Shown: positions 51,836-59,831 of the stretch, one piece after another | Numbering within the stretch: position 1 is the stretch's first letter | Layout: each line of letters starts with the position of its first letter | Made by a program: the position numbers and the translations under genes | From: Pigmentiphaga kullae | GTDB lineage: Bacteria > Pseudomonadota > Gammaproteobacteria > Burkholderiales > Burkholderiaceae_B | Assembly: GCF_004216695.1 (NCBI RefSeq) | Contig: NZ_SGXC01000001.1 | Location: forward strand, 1,364,001-1,428,000 | Direction: 5' to 3' | DNA: 64,000 nucleotides | The notes under the pieces: model-generated | What the model was told of the DNA's origin: nothing | The model's database searches: none | Seen by the model: only the letters and a program-made list of their open reading frames with translations

Positions 51836-53044
51836 GTGAGCACCGGGACCCCCGAGCAGGTCATTATTGTAGGCGGCGGCCCCGTGGGCCTGGTCGCGGC
51901 GATGCGGCTGGGCCATTACGGCATTCCGGTCGTGGTCGTGGAAGCCGAGGAACAGGTGTCGCGGGCCTTGAAGGCGTCCACCTTCCATCCGCCCACGCTG
52001 GAAATGCTGGACGAGTACGGTATCACGCCGGGGCTGATCGAAGCCGGGCTGGTCGCCCCCACTTGGCAGGTGCGCATGCACGAGACGGGCGAGTTCGCCG
52101 AGTTCGATCTGTCGGCGCTCAAGGACGAGACCGCCCATCCCTACCGCCTGCAGACCGAGCAATGGAAGCTGTCCGAGTTGCTGCTGGCCCACATCCGGGA
52201 GAAGCTGCCGGCGGTGCGGGTGCTGATGGGGCATCCGTGCGTGGAGGTGTCGCAGGACCAGGATTCCGTGCGGGTCACGGTGCAGCCGCCCAGCGGCGAG
52301 CGCCAGCAACTGACCGGGCGCTACCTGATCGCGGCCGACGGCGCCCGCAGCATGGTGCGGACCGCTCTGGACCTGAGCTTCGAGGGGCTGACCTTTCCCG
52401 AGACCACGGTGCTGGCCACCACCCGGTTTCCGTTCCACGAGCACATTCCCTCGCTGTCCTACATCAACTATTGCTGGGCCTCGACCGGCACCTTCAGCCT
52501 GCTGCGGCTTCCCGGCCTCTGGCGGGTCAGCCTGTATCCCTGGGAAGGCGAGTCGATCGACGACGCGCTTGAGCCCGAGTCCATCCAGAGGAAGCTCCAG
52601 CATGTCCTGCCGCGCGACCAGGCCTACGACGTGATGGAGATCCGGCCCTATCGAATCCACCAGCGGGTCGTGAACACCTACGTCAACGGCCGCATCGTGC
52701 TGGCCGGCGATGCCGCCCACATCAACAGCCCCAGCGGCGGCATGGGCATGAACGGCGGCATCCACGACGCCTTCAACCTCACGGACAAGCTGCGCCGCAT
52801 CTACGCGGGCGAAAGCGATGCGCTGCTGGGCCAGTACGAACGCCAGCGGCGCCCGATCGCGATCAAGCACGTGCTGCAGCAGTCGGGCCGCAACCGCGCC
52901 CGCATGCAGGAACGCGGGGAATCGCAGCGCCGCGCGACGCTGGAGGACTTGAAGCGCAAGGCGGACGATCCCGCCCTGGCCCGCGAGTACCTGCTTGAAA
53001 CCTCGATGATCTTGAGCCTGCGCGAAGCGGCCGCGATCGACTAG
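51836..53044 (+). CDS. Class A FAD-dependent monooxygenase
   Basis: 402 residues from GTG, with GAGG a few bases upstream. FAD-binding GGGPVG (Gly13, Gly15, Gly18), the DG motif AADGARSMVRTAL and the second FAD motif LAGDAAHINSPSGGMGMNGGIHDAFNL. The overall pattern is that of aromatic or heteroaromatic ring hydroxylases (PHBH/6-hydroxynicotinate/salicylate type). It has no C-terminal thioredoxin-like extension. First gene of a two-gene operon with an aldehyde dehydrogenase and under operator copy A. It probably opens the pathway by hydroxylating an imported substrate. Confidence 0.92.
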   Translation: MSTGTPEQVIIVGGGPVGLVAAMRLGHYGIPVVVVEAEEQVSRALKASTFHPPTLEMLDEYGITPGLIEAGLVAPTWQVRMHETGEFAEFDLSALKDETAHPYRLQTEQWKLSELLLAHIREKLPAVRVLMGHPCVEVSQDQDSVRVTVQPPSGERQQLTGRYLIAADGARSMVRTALDLSFEGLTFPETTVLATTRFPFHEHIPSLSYINYCWASTGTFSLLRLPGLWRVSLYPWEGESIDDALEPESIQRKLQHVLPRDQAYDVMEIRPYRIHQRVVNTYVNGRIVLAGDAAHINSPSGGMGMNGGIHDAFNLTDKLRRIYAGESDALLGQYERQRRPIAIKHVLQQSGRNRARMQERGESQRRATLEDLKRKADDPALAREYLLETSMILSLREAAAID

Positions 53045-53056
53045 GCCGGGACCGCC

Positions 53057-54556
53057 ATGAATCAGCCCACGCAGGCGGAATTCCCCATCCGCGAGCAGGT
53101 ATCGAGCTTCATCGAAGGCCGCTACACGCGTACGGCCGGACACGAACTGCCGGTGATCTTCCCCGGCGACGCGCGGCGCATCTCGACCCTGGTCGAGGCG
53201 TCGGCGGACGAAGTCGACGCGGCGGTGCGATCCGCCCGGGCCGCTTTCGACGACGGGCGCTGGCGCGGGCTGCCGGTCGAGGCGCGCCAGGCCGTGATGC
53301 GCAAGGTGGCCGACCTCGTCGACAAGCACCGCGACGAACTGGCCTACCTGGAGTGCATGAATTCCGGCATTCCCATGCGCCACCTGCAGAAGGGGCAGAT
53401 TCCCCGCACCGCCTACAACTTCCGCTTCTTCGCGGAATTCCTGGGCCAGCATGCCGAGAAGCTGCACGGCCAGACGGACGGGTACCTGACGCTGGTGCTG
53501 CGCGAGCCGGTGGGTGTCGCGGCGTTGATCGGCCCTTGGAACGCGCCGCTGGCCCTGACGTCGATGAAGATCGCCGGCGCCATCGCGTTCGGCAACAGCT
53601 GCGTCTGCAAGCCCTCCGAGGTCACGCCGCTGGCGGTCGCGCGGTTCATGGAGCTGCTGATCGAGGCGGGCGTGCCGCCGGGCGTCGTCAATCTGGTCAA
53701 CGGCCGCGGCGGCGTCACGGGCGAGGCCCTGGTGGCGCATCCGCAGGTGGACCTGGTCTCGTTCACGGGCGGCACGCAGACGGCGCGCCGGATCTCGGCC
53801 AGCGCCGGCGAAGGGCTCAAGCCGCTGTCGCTGGAGCTGGGCGGCAAGTCCGCCAACATCGTCTTCGAATCGGCCGACCTGGAGCGCGCGGTGGACGGGG
53901 CGCTGGTCGGCATCTTCTCGAACAATGGCCAGCAGTGCCTGGCCGGTTCGCGCATCCTGGTGCAGCGGCCGGTGCTGGACCGCTTCGTCGACGCCTTCGC
54001 GCAGCGCGCCCGCCGGCTGCGCATAGGCAGCCCGCTGGACCCGGCCACCGAGATCGGGCCGCTGGCGTTCCAGGCCCACCGGCAACGGGTGGCCGGCTAC
54101 GTGGACATCGCCCGTGCCGACGGCGCGCAACTGCTGTGCGGCGGCGCGACGGTCGAGGCGCTGGAGCCGGGCTTCTATTTCCAGCCGACGGCCGTGCTGG
54201 CGCGGGACAACACGGCGCGCGTCTGCCGCGAGGAGATCTTCGGGCCCTTCGCCACCATCGTTCCGTTCGACACCCAGGACGAGGCCTGCGCCATCGCGAA
54301 CGACAGCGAGTTCGGCCTGGTGTCCTATGTGTGGAGCGACCACCAGCCCACGGTGATGCGCGCGCTGTCGGAGATCCGGGCCGGCATGGTATGGGTCAAC
54401 ACGCCCATGACGCGCGACCTGCGCGCCCCTTTCGGCGGCATCAAGGCATCGGGCTATGGCCGCGAGGGCGGCGAGTCCAGCATGAAGTTCTATACCTTCG
54501 AGAAGACGGTCATGCTGCCCACGGTGCCACCGTCGATACCCCGCATGGGTATATGA
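53057..54556 (+). CDS. NAD(P)-dependent aldehyde dehydrogenase
   Basis: 499 residues. Catalytic Glu260 in SLELGGKSANIVFE and nucleophile Cys294 in NNGQQCLAGSR. IGPWNAPLALTSMKIAGAI and the EEIFGPFATIVPF segment are typical. Closest in style to betaine/hydroxymuconic/vanillin-type ALDHs. It would oxidise the aldehyde produced downstream of the monooxygenase. Twelve bases after the monooxygenase stop and ended by a bidirectional terminator. Confidence 0.95.
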   Translation: MNQPTQAEFPIREQVSSFIEGRYTRTAGHELPVIFPGDARRISTLVEASADEVDAAVRSARAAFDDGRWRGLPVEARQAVMRKVADLVDKHRDELAYLECMNSGIPMRHLQKGQIPRTAYNFRFFAEFLGQHAEKLHGQTDGYLTLVLREPVGVAALIGPWNAPLALTSMKIAGAIAFGNSCVCKPSEVTPLAVARFMELLIEAGVPPGVVNLVNGRGGVTGEALVAHPQVDLVSFTGGTQTARRISASAGEGLKPLSLELGGKSANIVFESADLERAVDGALVGIFSNNGQQCLAGSRILVQRPVLDRFVDAFAQRARRLRIGSPLDPATEIGPLAFQAHRQRVAGYVDIARADGAQLLCGGATVEALEPGFYFQPTAVLARDNTARVCREEIFGPFATIVPFDTQDEACAIANDSEFGLVSYVWSDHQPTVMRALSEIRAGMVWVNTPMTRDLRAPFGGIKASGYGREGGESSMKFYTFEKTVMLPTVPPSIPRMGI

Positions 54557-54592
54557 AAAAACGGCGCTTTCTGGTGAAAGCGCCGTTTTTTT
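54556..54592. terminator. Bidirectional intrinsic terminator
   Basis: AAAAACGGCGCTTT...AAAGCGCCGTTTTT with a short loop and A/T tracts on both sides, starting at the ALDH stop and seven bases short of the convergent racemase-family stop. It should terminate both operons. Confidence 0.92.
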
Positions 54593-54598
54593 GCCGGC

Positions 54599-55357
54599 CT
54601 AGGGCTGCTGACGCGCGAGGCGTTCGCGCCAGTGGTCGCCCCGCAGCCAGGGCTCCAGCGGCGCGGGCCGGCCATCCACGGCCGAGACGCCCATCCAGGC
54701 CAGGCACAGCATGCACGACAGCACCGGCACGCGCGACCGGGCGTTCGCCGCCAGCAGCGGGGCCAGGGTGGGCATGCCCGTGCCCAGCATCAGGATGGCA
54801 TCGGTGTCGTCGCGGGCCAGGTCGTCCAGCAGCGCGCCGGCGGCGTCCGCCTTCATCGAATAGATGGGATGGAACTGCGTGTGGTCCATGGCGGCCGACG
54901 CGATGCGCGACACCGCGAAGCCCTGGGATTCCCAATAGGCCTTGCTGGAGGCGGTGAGTTCGGCGGGATAGGGCGAGGCCAGCGCGATCCGGCGCGCGCC
55001 CAGCTGCTTCAACGAGGCGACCACCGCGGTGGCCGCGGTGAAGGCCGGCACGCCGCGCTCGCGCTCGATATCCGCCAGCACCTGTTCCTCGCGTTCGCGG
55101 CCCACCAGGTAGGAGGCGCCGGTGCAGCCCACCGCGACCGCCTTGATGGGCGCGTTGGCGAACTGGTCGCAGGCGGTATCCAGCCTGTCCACGTAGTCGA
55201 CCAGCCGCGCCTCGATGGTGGACTTGTCGCTCATCAAGCGGGCATTGATGTGCGCGTATCCGGCCGGCAGCAGGATGAAGTACTCGGGCTCGACCGTGGT
55301 GTTGGCCTGCGGGGTCAGCAGGCCGATGAGCCCCTTGGGTGCGTATTCGACGGCCAT
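54599..55357 (-). CDS. Asp/Glu-racemase-superfamily protein (maleate isomerase/arylmalonate decarboxylase branch), single catalytic Cys
   Basis: 252 residues from MAVEYAPKGLIGLLTP. The N-terminal GLLTPQANTTVEPEY is close to maleate isomerases (NTTxE). First catalytic Cys is Cys78 in AVGCTGASYL. The second Cys, expected in a S/G-C-T-N segment, is replaced: the sequence reads LMLGTGMPTLAP with Gly192. Two-Cys members isomerise or racemise; one-Cys members such as arylmalonate decarboxylase do other chemistry, though that enzyme keeps the second Cys. Seven bases after the Bug gene on the same strand, and facing the ALDH operon. Confidence 0.85.
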   Translation of the reverse strand: MAVEYAPKGLIGLLTPQANTTVEPEYFILLPAGYAHINARLMSDKSTIEARLVDYVDRLDTACDQFANAPIKAVAVGCTGASYLVGREREEQVLADIERERGVPAFTAATAVVASLKQLGARRIALASPYPAELTASSKAYWESQGFAVSRIASAAMDHTQFHPIYSMKADAAGALLDDLARDDTDAILMLGTGMPTLAPLLAANARSRVPVLSCMLCLAWMGVSAVDGRPAPLEPWLRGDHWRERLARQQP

Positions 55358-55364
55358 GCGGGCA

Positions 55365-56375
55365 TCAATCCAGCTTGATGTTGGCGGCCTTGATGATGGG
55401 CGCCCACTTGCGGTCCTCGTCATGCAGGAACTTCACGAATTCCGCCTGCGGCGCGCCGATCGGGGTCAGCCCCTGTTCGGCCAGCTTGCTGCGGAAATCG
55501 GCGTTGGCCATGACCTTTCCGAGCGCGGCCTGGAGCCGGTCGACGACGGCGGCGGGCGTGCCGGCCGGCGCCGAGACGCCGAACCAGGCCTCGCCCACGG
55601 TGCCGGGCACGACCTCGTTCATCGTCGGCACGTCGGGGAAGGCGGGGACGCGCTTGGGGCCGCTGACGGCCAGGATGCGCACGTTGCCCGCCTTGGACTG
55701 GGTGGAGGCCACCGCCATGTTGTTGAAGATGGCGTCCAGCTGTCCGCCCAGCAGGTCGTTCATGGCGGGACCCGTGCCCTTGTAGGGAACGTGGGTCATG
55801 TCCATGTGCGCCTTCTGCTTGAGCATTTCGCCGGTCAGGAAGCCCGCCGAGCCTACGCCGGCCGAGCCGTAGTTGTACCTGCCGCCGGCCTGGCGGGCCA
55901 GTTCGACGAATTCCTTGAAGTCCTTCGCGGGGTGGTTGGTGCGCACGATCAGGCCGTTGGGGAAGGTGCCCAGCAGCATGATGTGCGTGAAGTCGCGATA
56001 GGGATCGTAGGGGATCTTCTGGCCCAGCAGCGGACCGGTGGTGATGGCCGCGCCGTTGGTGATGACCAGCGTGTAGCCGTTGGGCGGCGCCTTGGCGCCC
56101 AGGTCGGTTCCCAGGATGGAGCCGGCCCCGCCCTTGTTGTCCACGATGACCGACTGGCCCACTTCCTCGGCCAGCGCGTTGGCGACCAGCCGTCCGATGA
56201 CGTCGGTCGAGCCGCCCGGGCTGAACGGCACGATGAGCTTGATGGGACGATCGGGATAGGCCTGGGCCAGGACCGCGCCGGAAGCGGCGGCAAGGCCCAC
56301 TGCAAGGAACGCGCGGCGGCAGATGTTCAGCACGCGGGGGCGGGCGCGGTGTTCCCCTGTAATATGATTGCGCAT
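55365..56375 (-). CDS. Bug (TctC-like) periplasmic binding protein
   Basis: 336 residues from MRNHITGEHRARPRVL. The signal peptide ends near GAVLAQ; mature start AYPDRPIKLIVPFSPGGSTD and IVDNKGGAGSILGTDLGAKA are diagnostic. First gene of an operon with the racemase-family protein and divergent from gntR, with operator copy B in the 112-base spacer. It is therefore the probable binding protein for the acid degraded by this gene set. Confidence 0.93.
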   Translation of the reverse strand: MRNHITGEHRARPRVLNICRRAFLAVGLAAASGAVLAQAYPDRPIKLIVPFSPGGSTDVIGRLVANALAEEVGQSVIVDNKGGAGSILGTDLGAKAPPNGYTLVITNGAAITTGPLLGQKIPYDPYRDFTHIMLLGTFPNGLIVRTNHPAKDFKEFVELARQAGGRYNYGSAGVGSAGFLTGEMLKQKAHMDMTHVPYKGTGPAMNDLLGGQLDAIFNNMAVASTQSKAGNVRILAVSGPKRVPAFPDVPTMNEVVPGTVGEAWFGVSAPAGTPAAVVDRLQAALGKVMANADFRSKLAEQGLTPIGAPQAEFVKFLHDEDRKWAPIIKAANIKLD

Positions 56376-56453
56376 GACGTGACCTGAAGGAAATGTGTAC
56401 GACGGCATGTGGATATTCCGCCAGGTTCCGTCATCGAGTCAAGCTAAATTGTT

Positions 56454-56471
56454 CTATTGGACAGACAATAA
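56454..56471. promoter_or_regulatory. GntR operator copy B, between bug-racemase and gntR
   Basis: CTATTGG-ACAG-ACAATAA: same form as copies A and C, with five of seven arm positions paired. It is 17 bases before the gntR ATG and 79 bases before the bug ATG. The weaker symmetry fits an autoregulatory site. Confidence 0.68.
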
Positions 56472-56487
56472 GACAGAATCGGGATCT

Positions 56488-57273
56488 ATGCCGCAAACCC
56501 TGCCCCTGCCGAAGTACCACAGCGTCTACCTGGTATTGAAAGAAAGGCTGCGCGACGGCGTGTACGACGACCGCGTGCCCGGCGAGCTGGAACTGATGGA
56601 CGAGTTCGCCGTGTCGCGCGCCACCGTGCGCAAGGCCCTGGAGAATCTGACCCAGGAAGGCCTGATCGAGCGGTCGGCCGGACGCGGCACCCGGCGCCTC
56701 CAGCCCCCCGGCCAGGCGGCCCGGGGAGGGACGGCCGCCCCGCGGATGGCGGGCCTCCTGGACAACATCATCGCCGCCAGCCTGGACACCACGGTCAAAG
56801 TCATCGAGCACGAGTACGTGTCCGCCACCGAACCGGTGGCGCAGATGCTGCAGATCGAACCGCGCGCGCAGGTGCTGCGGGCGGTTCGCGTGCGCAGCAC
56901 CAAGGCGGGTCCGGTTTCCTGCATCACCACCTGGGTGCCGCGCGAGTTCGCGGGCAACCTCGGCCGCCGGCAGCTCGGGCGCAAGGCCATGCTGGTGCTG
57001 ATCGAGGAATCGGGCGTGGCGATCGGCCGGGCCCGGCAAAGTATCTCCGCGCGTCAGGCCGACGCCACCGTCGCGGGGCTGCTCGGGCTGCCGCTGGGAT
57101 CGGCGCTGCTGTCGGTCAGCCGCGTGGTCTACGACGTGAACGACCGCCCCGTGCTCTGGCTGCAGGGCCTGTACTGCCCCGACCGCTACGAGTACGAAAT
57201 GGAGTTGTCGAGGGTGGGCGAGATCGACGCCAAGGTCTGGGTCAGCAAGGATTTCAACGCCTACATGCGCTGA
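56488..57273 (+). CDS. GntR-family regulator, HutC/UTRA subgroup, of the 52-61 kb catabolic genes
   Basis: 261 residues from MPQTLPLPKYHSVYLVL. Winged helix: KERLRDGVYDDRVPGELELMDEFAVSRATVRKALENLTQEGLIER (in parts) with the wing GRGTRRL. UTRA effector domain: VLRAVRVRSTKAGPVSCITTWVP, ending RPVLWLQGLYCPDRYEYEMELSRV. Start chosen downstream of operator copy B. The regulator is flanked on both sides by genes carrying the same dyad, so it very likely controls them and itself. Confidence 0.92.
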   Translation: MPQTLPLPKYHSVYLVLKERLRDGVYDDRVPGELELMDEFAVSRATVRKALENLTQEGLIERSAGRGTRRLQPPGQAARGGTAAPRMAGLLDNIIAASLDTTVKVIEHEYVSATEPVAQMLQIEPRAQVLRAVRVRSTKAGPVSCITTWVPREFAGNLGRRQLGRKAMLVLIEESGVAIGRARQSISARQADATVAGLLGLPLGSALLSVSRVVYDVNDRPVLWLQGLYCPDRYEYEMELSRVGEIDAKVWVSKDFNAYMR

Positions 57274-57278
57274 CGCGC

Positions 57279-57298
57279 CGCGCCGGGTATCCGGCGCG
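57279..57298 (+). terminator. GC hairpin after gntR
   Basis: An 8-bp stem (57279-57286 with 57291-57298) and a GTAT loop just after the stop. No T tract follows. It may partly insulate gntR from the LeuC-like operon, which has its own operator. Confidence 0.4.
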
Positions 57299-57334
57299 CC
57301 ACAAATACGAACACAAGAACCCGAATCAAATGTA

Positions 57335-57352
57335 CTATTGTTAGGACAATAG
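57335..57352. promoter_or_regulatory. GntR operator copy C, upstream of the LeuC-like operon
   Basis: CTATTGT-TAGG-ACAATAG, a perfect 7-4-7 inverted repeat, 46 bases before the TTG start. Spacing and arms match copy A. Confidence 0.75.
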
Positions 57353-57397
57353 ATTGGAAGGGCCCGGCCGGGTCCTTCGAGGATATCGGGTGACAGT

Positions 57398-58675
57398 TTG
57401 ACTACATCGCCGGATGAAGGCCGGACGCTGGCGCAGAAGCTGATCGCGCGCGCCTCGGGGCGCGCCAGCGTGCGCGTGGGCGAGATCGTGACCTGCAAGG
57501 TCGATCTCGCGATGTTCCATGACTCCTCGGGACCGAGGCGGCTCAAGCCCATGCTGGAAGAGCTGGGCGCGGGCATCTGGGACAAGTCGCGCGTGGTGCT
57601 GGTCATGGACCACTACGTGCCCGAGCGCGACGAGGATTCCCGCAGGATCGTCCGCATCGCGCGCGAGTGGGCGCGCGAGCAGGACCTGCCGCACGTCTAC
57701 GACAGCCAGGGCATCTGCCACGTCGTGGTGCCGCAGGGCGGGCACATCCTGCCCGGCATGTTCTGCGTGGGCGGGGATTCGCATTCGCCTACGGGCGGCG
57801 CGTTCGGCGCCTACATGTTCGGCATCGGCTCGACCGAGATGCTTGGGGTGGTCGTGACGGGCGAGATCTGGCTGCGCGTGCCGGACACCCTGCGCATGCA
57901 CTGGTCCGGCGTCTTGTCCCAGGGCGTCACCGCCAAGGACATGATGCTGCACATGCTGGGCCGCTTCGGCATGAACGGCGGTGCCTACCAGGCCGTGGAG
58001 TTCTGCGGGCCGGCGGTGCGGGCGCTGGGCATGCAGGAACGCATGACGCTGTCGAACATGAGCGCCGAGCTGGGCGCCCAGGCCGGCCTGATCGCGCCCG
58101 ACGACATTACGGCCGAATGGCTGGCCGCCACCGGCGCCAAGGTGCCCGACCTGAGCGGATGGCATACGGACGAAGGGGCCGCCTGCACCCGCTACGATTT
58201 CGATGCCGGCGCGCTGGCGCCCATGGTGGCCGCACCCCATAGCCCCGCCAATTCACGGCCGGTCGACGACTACCATGGCGTACCGGTCCATGTGGCCTAT
58301 GTCGGCGCGTGCACGGGCGCCAAGCTCGACGACCTGCGCGCCGCCGCATCGGTGCTGCGGGGCCACCGGGTGGCGCCGGGCGTGCGGCTGATCGTCGCCC
58401 CGGCCAGCCTGCGCGACCAGGAGGCCGCGCGCGGCGAAGGCGTGCTGCAGGTCCTGATGGATGCCGGCGCGGAGCTCTTCCCGACCTCCTGCGGCGCCTG
58501 CTCGGGCTACGGCAGCCCCATGGGGGACGATGTCACGGTCATCTCGACCACCGCGCGCAACTTCAAGGGCCGCATGGGCTCGCCCACCGCCCAGGTGTAC
58601 CTGGGTTCGCCCTATACCGTGGCCGCCTCGGCATTGCGCGGCGTCATCAGCGACCCGCGGGAGGTACTGGCATGA
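57398..58675 (+). CDS. Aconitase-family dehydratase large subunit (HacA/DmdA-like)
   Basis: 425 residues, starting at TTG. It is the shorter 3-isopropylmalate/homoaconitate dehydratase type, with [4Fe-4S] ligands Cys305 (VGACTGAK), Cys365 and Cys368 (SCGACSGYG). Also VVLVMDHYVPERDEDS, FCVGGDSHSPTGGAFGAYMFGIGSTE and ISTTARNFKGRMGSPTAQVYLGSP (in parts). This branch includes LeuC of archaea, homoaconitase and the 2,3-dimethylmalate dehydratase of nicotinate fermenters. It heads an operon with a small subunit, an isochorismatase-fold protein and a C-C lyase, which argues for catabolic hydration of an alkylmaleate-type acid. Confidence 0.9.
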   Translation: MTTSPDEGRTLAQKLIARASGRASVRVGEIVTCKVDLAMFHDSSGPRRLKPMLEELGAGIWDKSRVVLVMDHYVPERDEDSRRIVRIAREWAREQDLPHVYDSQGICHVVVPQGGHILPGMFCVGGDSHSPTGGAFGAYMFGIGSTEMLGVVVTGEIWLRVPDTLRMHWSGVLSQGVTAKDMMLHMLGRFGMNGGAYQAVEFCGPAVRALGMQERMTLSNMSAELGAQAGLIAPDDITAEWLAATGAKVPDLSGWHTDEGAACTRYDFDAGALAPMVAAPHSPANSRPVDDYHGVPVHVAYVGACTGAKLDDLRAAASVLRGHRVAPGVRLIVAPASLRDQEAARGEGVLQVLMDAGAELFPTSCGACSGYGSPMGDDVTVISTTARNFKGRMGSPTAQVYLGSPYTVAASALRGVISDPREVLA

Positions 58676-59202
58676 GCGCGACCACGCATCGCGTCTGGAA
58701 GCTGGGGCAGGACATCGATACCGATCTGCTGGCGCCCGGCTACGTCATGAAGCACGGCATCGAGGTCATCGCCACGCACTGCCTGGAGTCGGTCCGGCCC
58801 GAGTTCGCCGCCACCGTGCGGCCGGGCGACGTGGTGGCGGCGGGGCCGGGCTTCGGCATCGGCTCCTCGCGCGAGCAGGCCGCGGCGGCGCTGGTGCGCC
58901 TGGGCGTGGCGGCCGTGATCGCGCCGTCCTATGGCGGGCTGTTCTTCCGCAACGCCTTCAACGTCGGGCTGATGCTGCTGACCTGTCCGCAGGCGGAGTC
59001 GCTGGACGAGGCCGCGCGGATCGAGATCCGGTTCCGCGAGACGCCGCAGGTGGCGACCCCGGACGGGCGGGTGCTGGCGTGCGAACCCATTCCGGACTTC
59101 CTGGTCGACATGGCTCGCAGCGGCGGCCTGCTGAATCAGCTTCGCAAGCGCCTGGCCGGGAATGGTCCCGGCACTTCTTCCTCCGGACATCTATCGCGAT
59201 GA
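58672..59202 (+). CDS. Aconitase-family dehydratase small subunit (HacB/DmdB-like)
   Basis: 176 residues, coupled to the large subunit by ATGA. It has the short small-subunit form: LGQDIDTDLLAPGYVM and GPGFGIGSSREQAAAALVRLGVAAVIAPSYGGLFFRNAFNVGL (in parts). The substrate-specificity loop after DIDTDLLAPG differs from the LeuD at the left end of the window. Forms the active heterodimer with the preceding protein. Its stop overlaps the next ATG. Confidence 0.9.
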   Translation: MSATTHRVWKLGQDIDTDLLAPGYVMKHGIEVIATHCLESVRPEFAATVRPGDVVAAGPGFGIGSSREQAAAALVRLGVAAVIAPSYGGLFFRNAFNVGLMLLTCPQAESLDEAARIEIRFRETPQVATPDGRVLACEPIPDFLVDMARSGGLLNQLRKRLAGNGPGTSSSGHLSR

Positions 59203-59819
59203 CGAACGCATCCCTTCCCGCCGACCCGGCACGCACCGCGCTGCTGATCGTGGACCTGCAGAACGATTTCCTGGCGCCCGACGGCGCCTACGCCCGGGGC
59301 GGGGCGGTCAGCGCCGCCGCGGCCGCCTTGCCGCCGCGCGTGGCGGCAGTGGCGCGGGCGCTGAAGGCGGCCGGCGGCATGGTGGTCGCCAGCCAGTTCA
59401 CGCTGTGGCCCGACGGCCGCGGCGAACCGATGATCGCCCCGCACCTGGCGGCGCTGCGGCCGTTCCTGCGCAAGGGCGACTTCGCGCCGGGCAGCCGCGG
59501 GCAGGCCAATGTCGCCGAACTGGACGGCCTGGTGGACGTGTCGGTCTGCAAGGTGGCGTACTCCGCCTTCTTCAACACGCAGCTGGACTGGGTGCTGCGC
59601 CATGCGGGCATCGATACGGTCGCCGTGTGCGGCATCGTGACCAACGGCGGCGTGGCCAGCACGGTCCGCGACGCCCACATGCGGGAGTACCACGTTGCCG
59701 TGCTGGCGGACGGCTGCGCCGCCTTCCGCGAGGAAGTGCACGCCACGGCGCTGGCCGACATGGCGGGCATCGCCGACGTGACCGACTGCCGCAGCTTCGA
59801 GCGCGGCCTGGCCGCCTGA
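59199..59819 (+). CDS. Isochorismatase-fold protein lacking the catalytic cysteine
   Basis: 206 residues. Asp19 (IVDLQNDF) and Lys118 (SVCKVAYSAF) of the triad are present, but the nucleophile position is Gly151: the sequence is GIVTNGGVASTVRDAH instead of TNxCVxxTxRDA. Isochorismatases such as EntB and PhzD also lack this Cys and cleave vinyl ethers, so an amidase role is unlikely, while a vinyl-ether or other hydrolysis is possible. ATGA-coupled to the small dehydratase subunit, so it belongs to the pathway. Confidence 0.88.
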   Translation: MTNASLPADPARTALLIVDLQNDFLAPDGAYARGGAVSAAAAALPPRVAAVARALKAAGGMVVASQFTLWPDGRGEPMIAPHLAALRPFLRKGDFAPGSRGQANVAELDGLVDVSVCKVAYSAFFNTQLDWVLRHAGIDTVAVCGIVTNGGVASTVRDAHMREYHVAVLADGCAAFREEVHATALADMAGIADVTDCRSFERGLAA

Positions 59820-59831
59820 AGGAGCCTCGCC

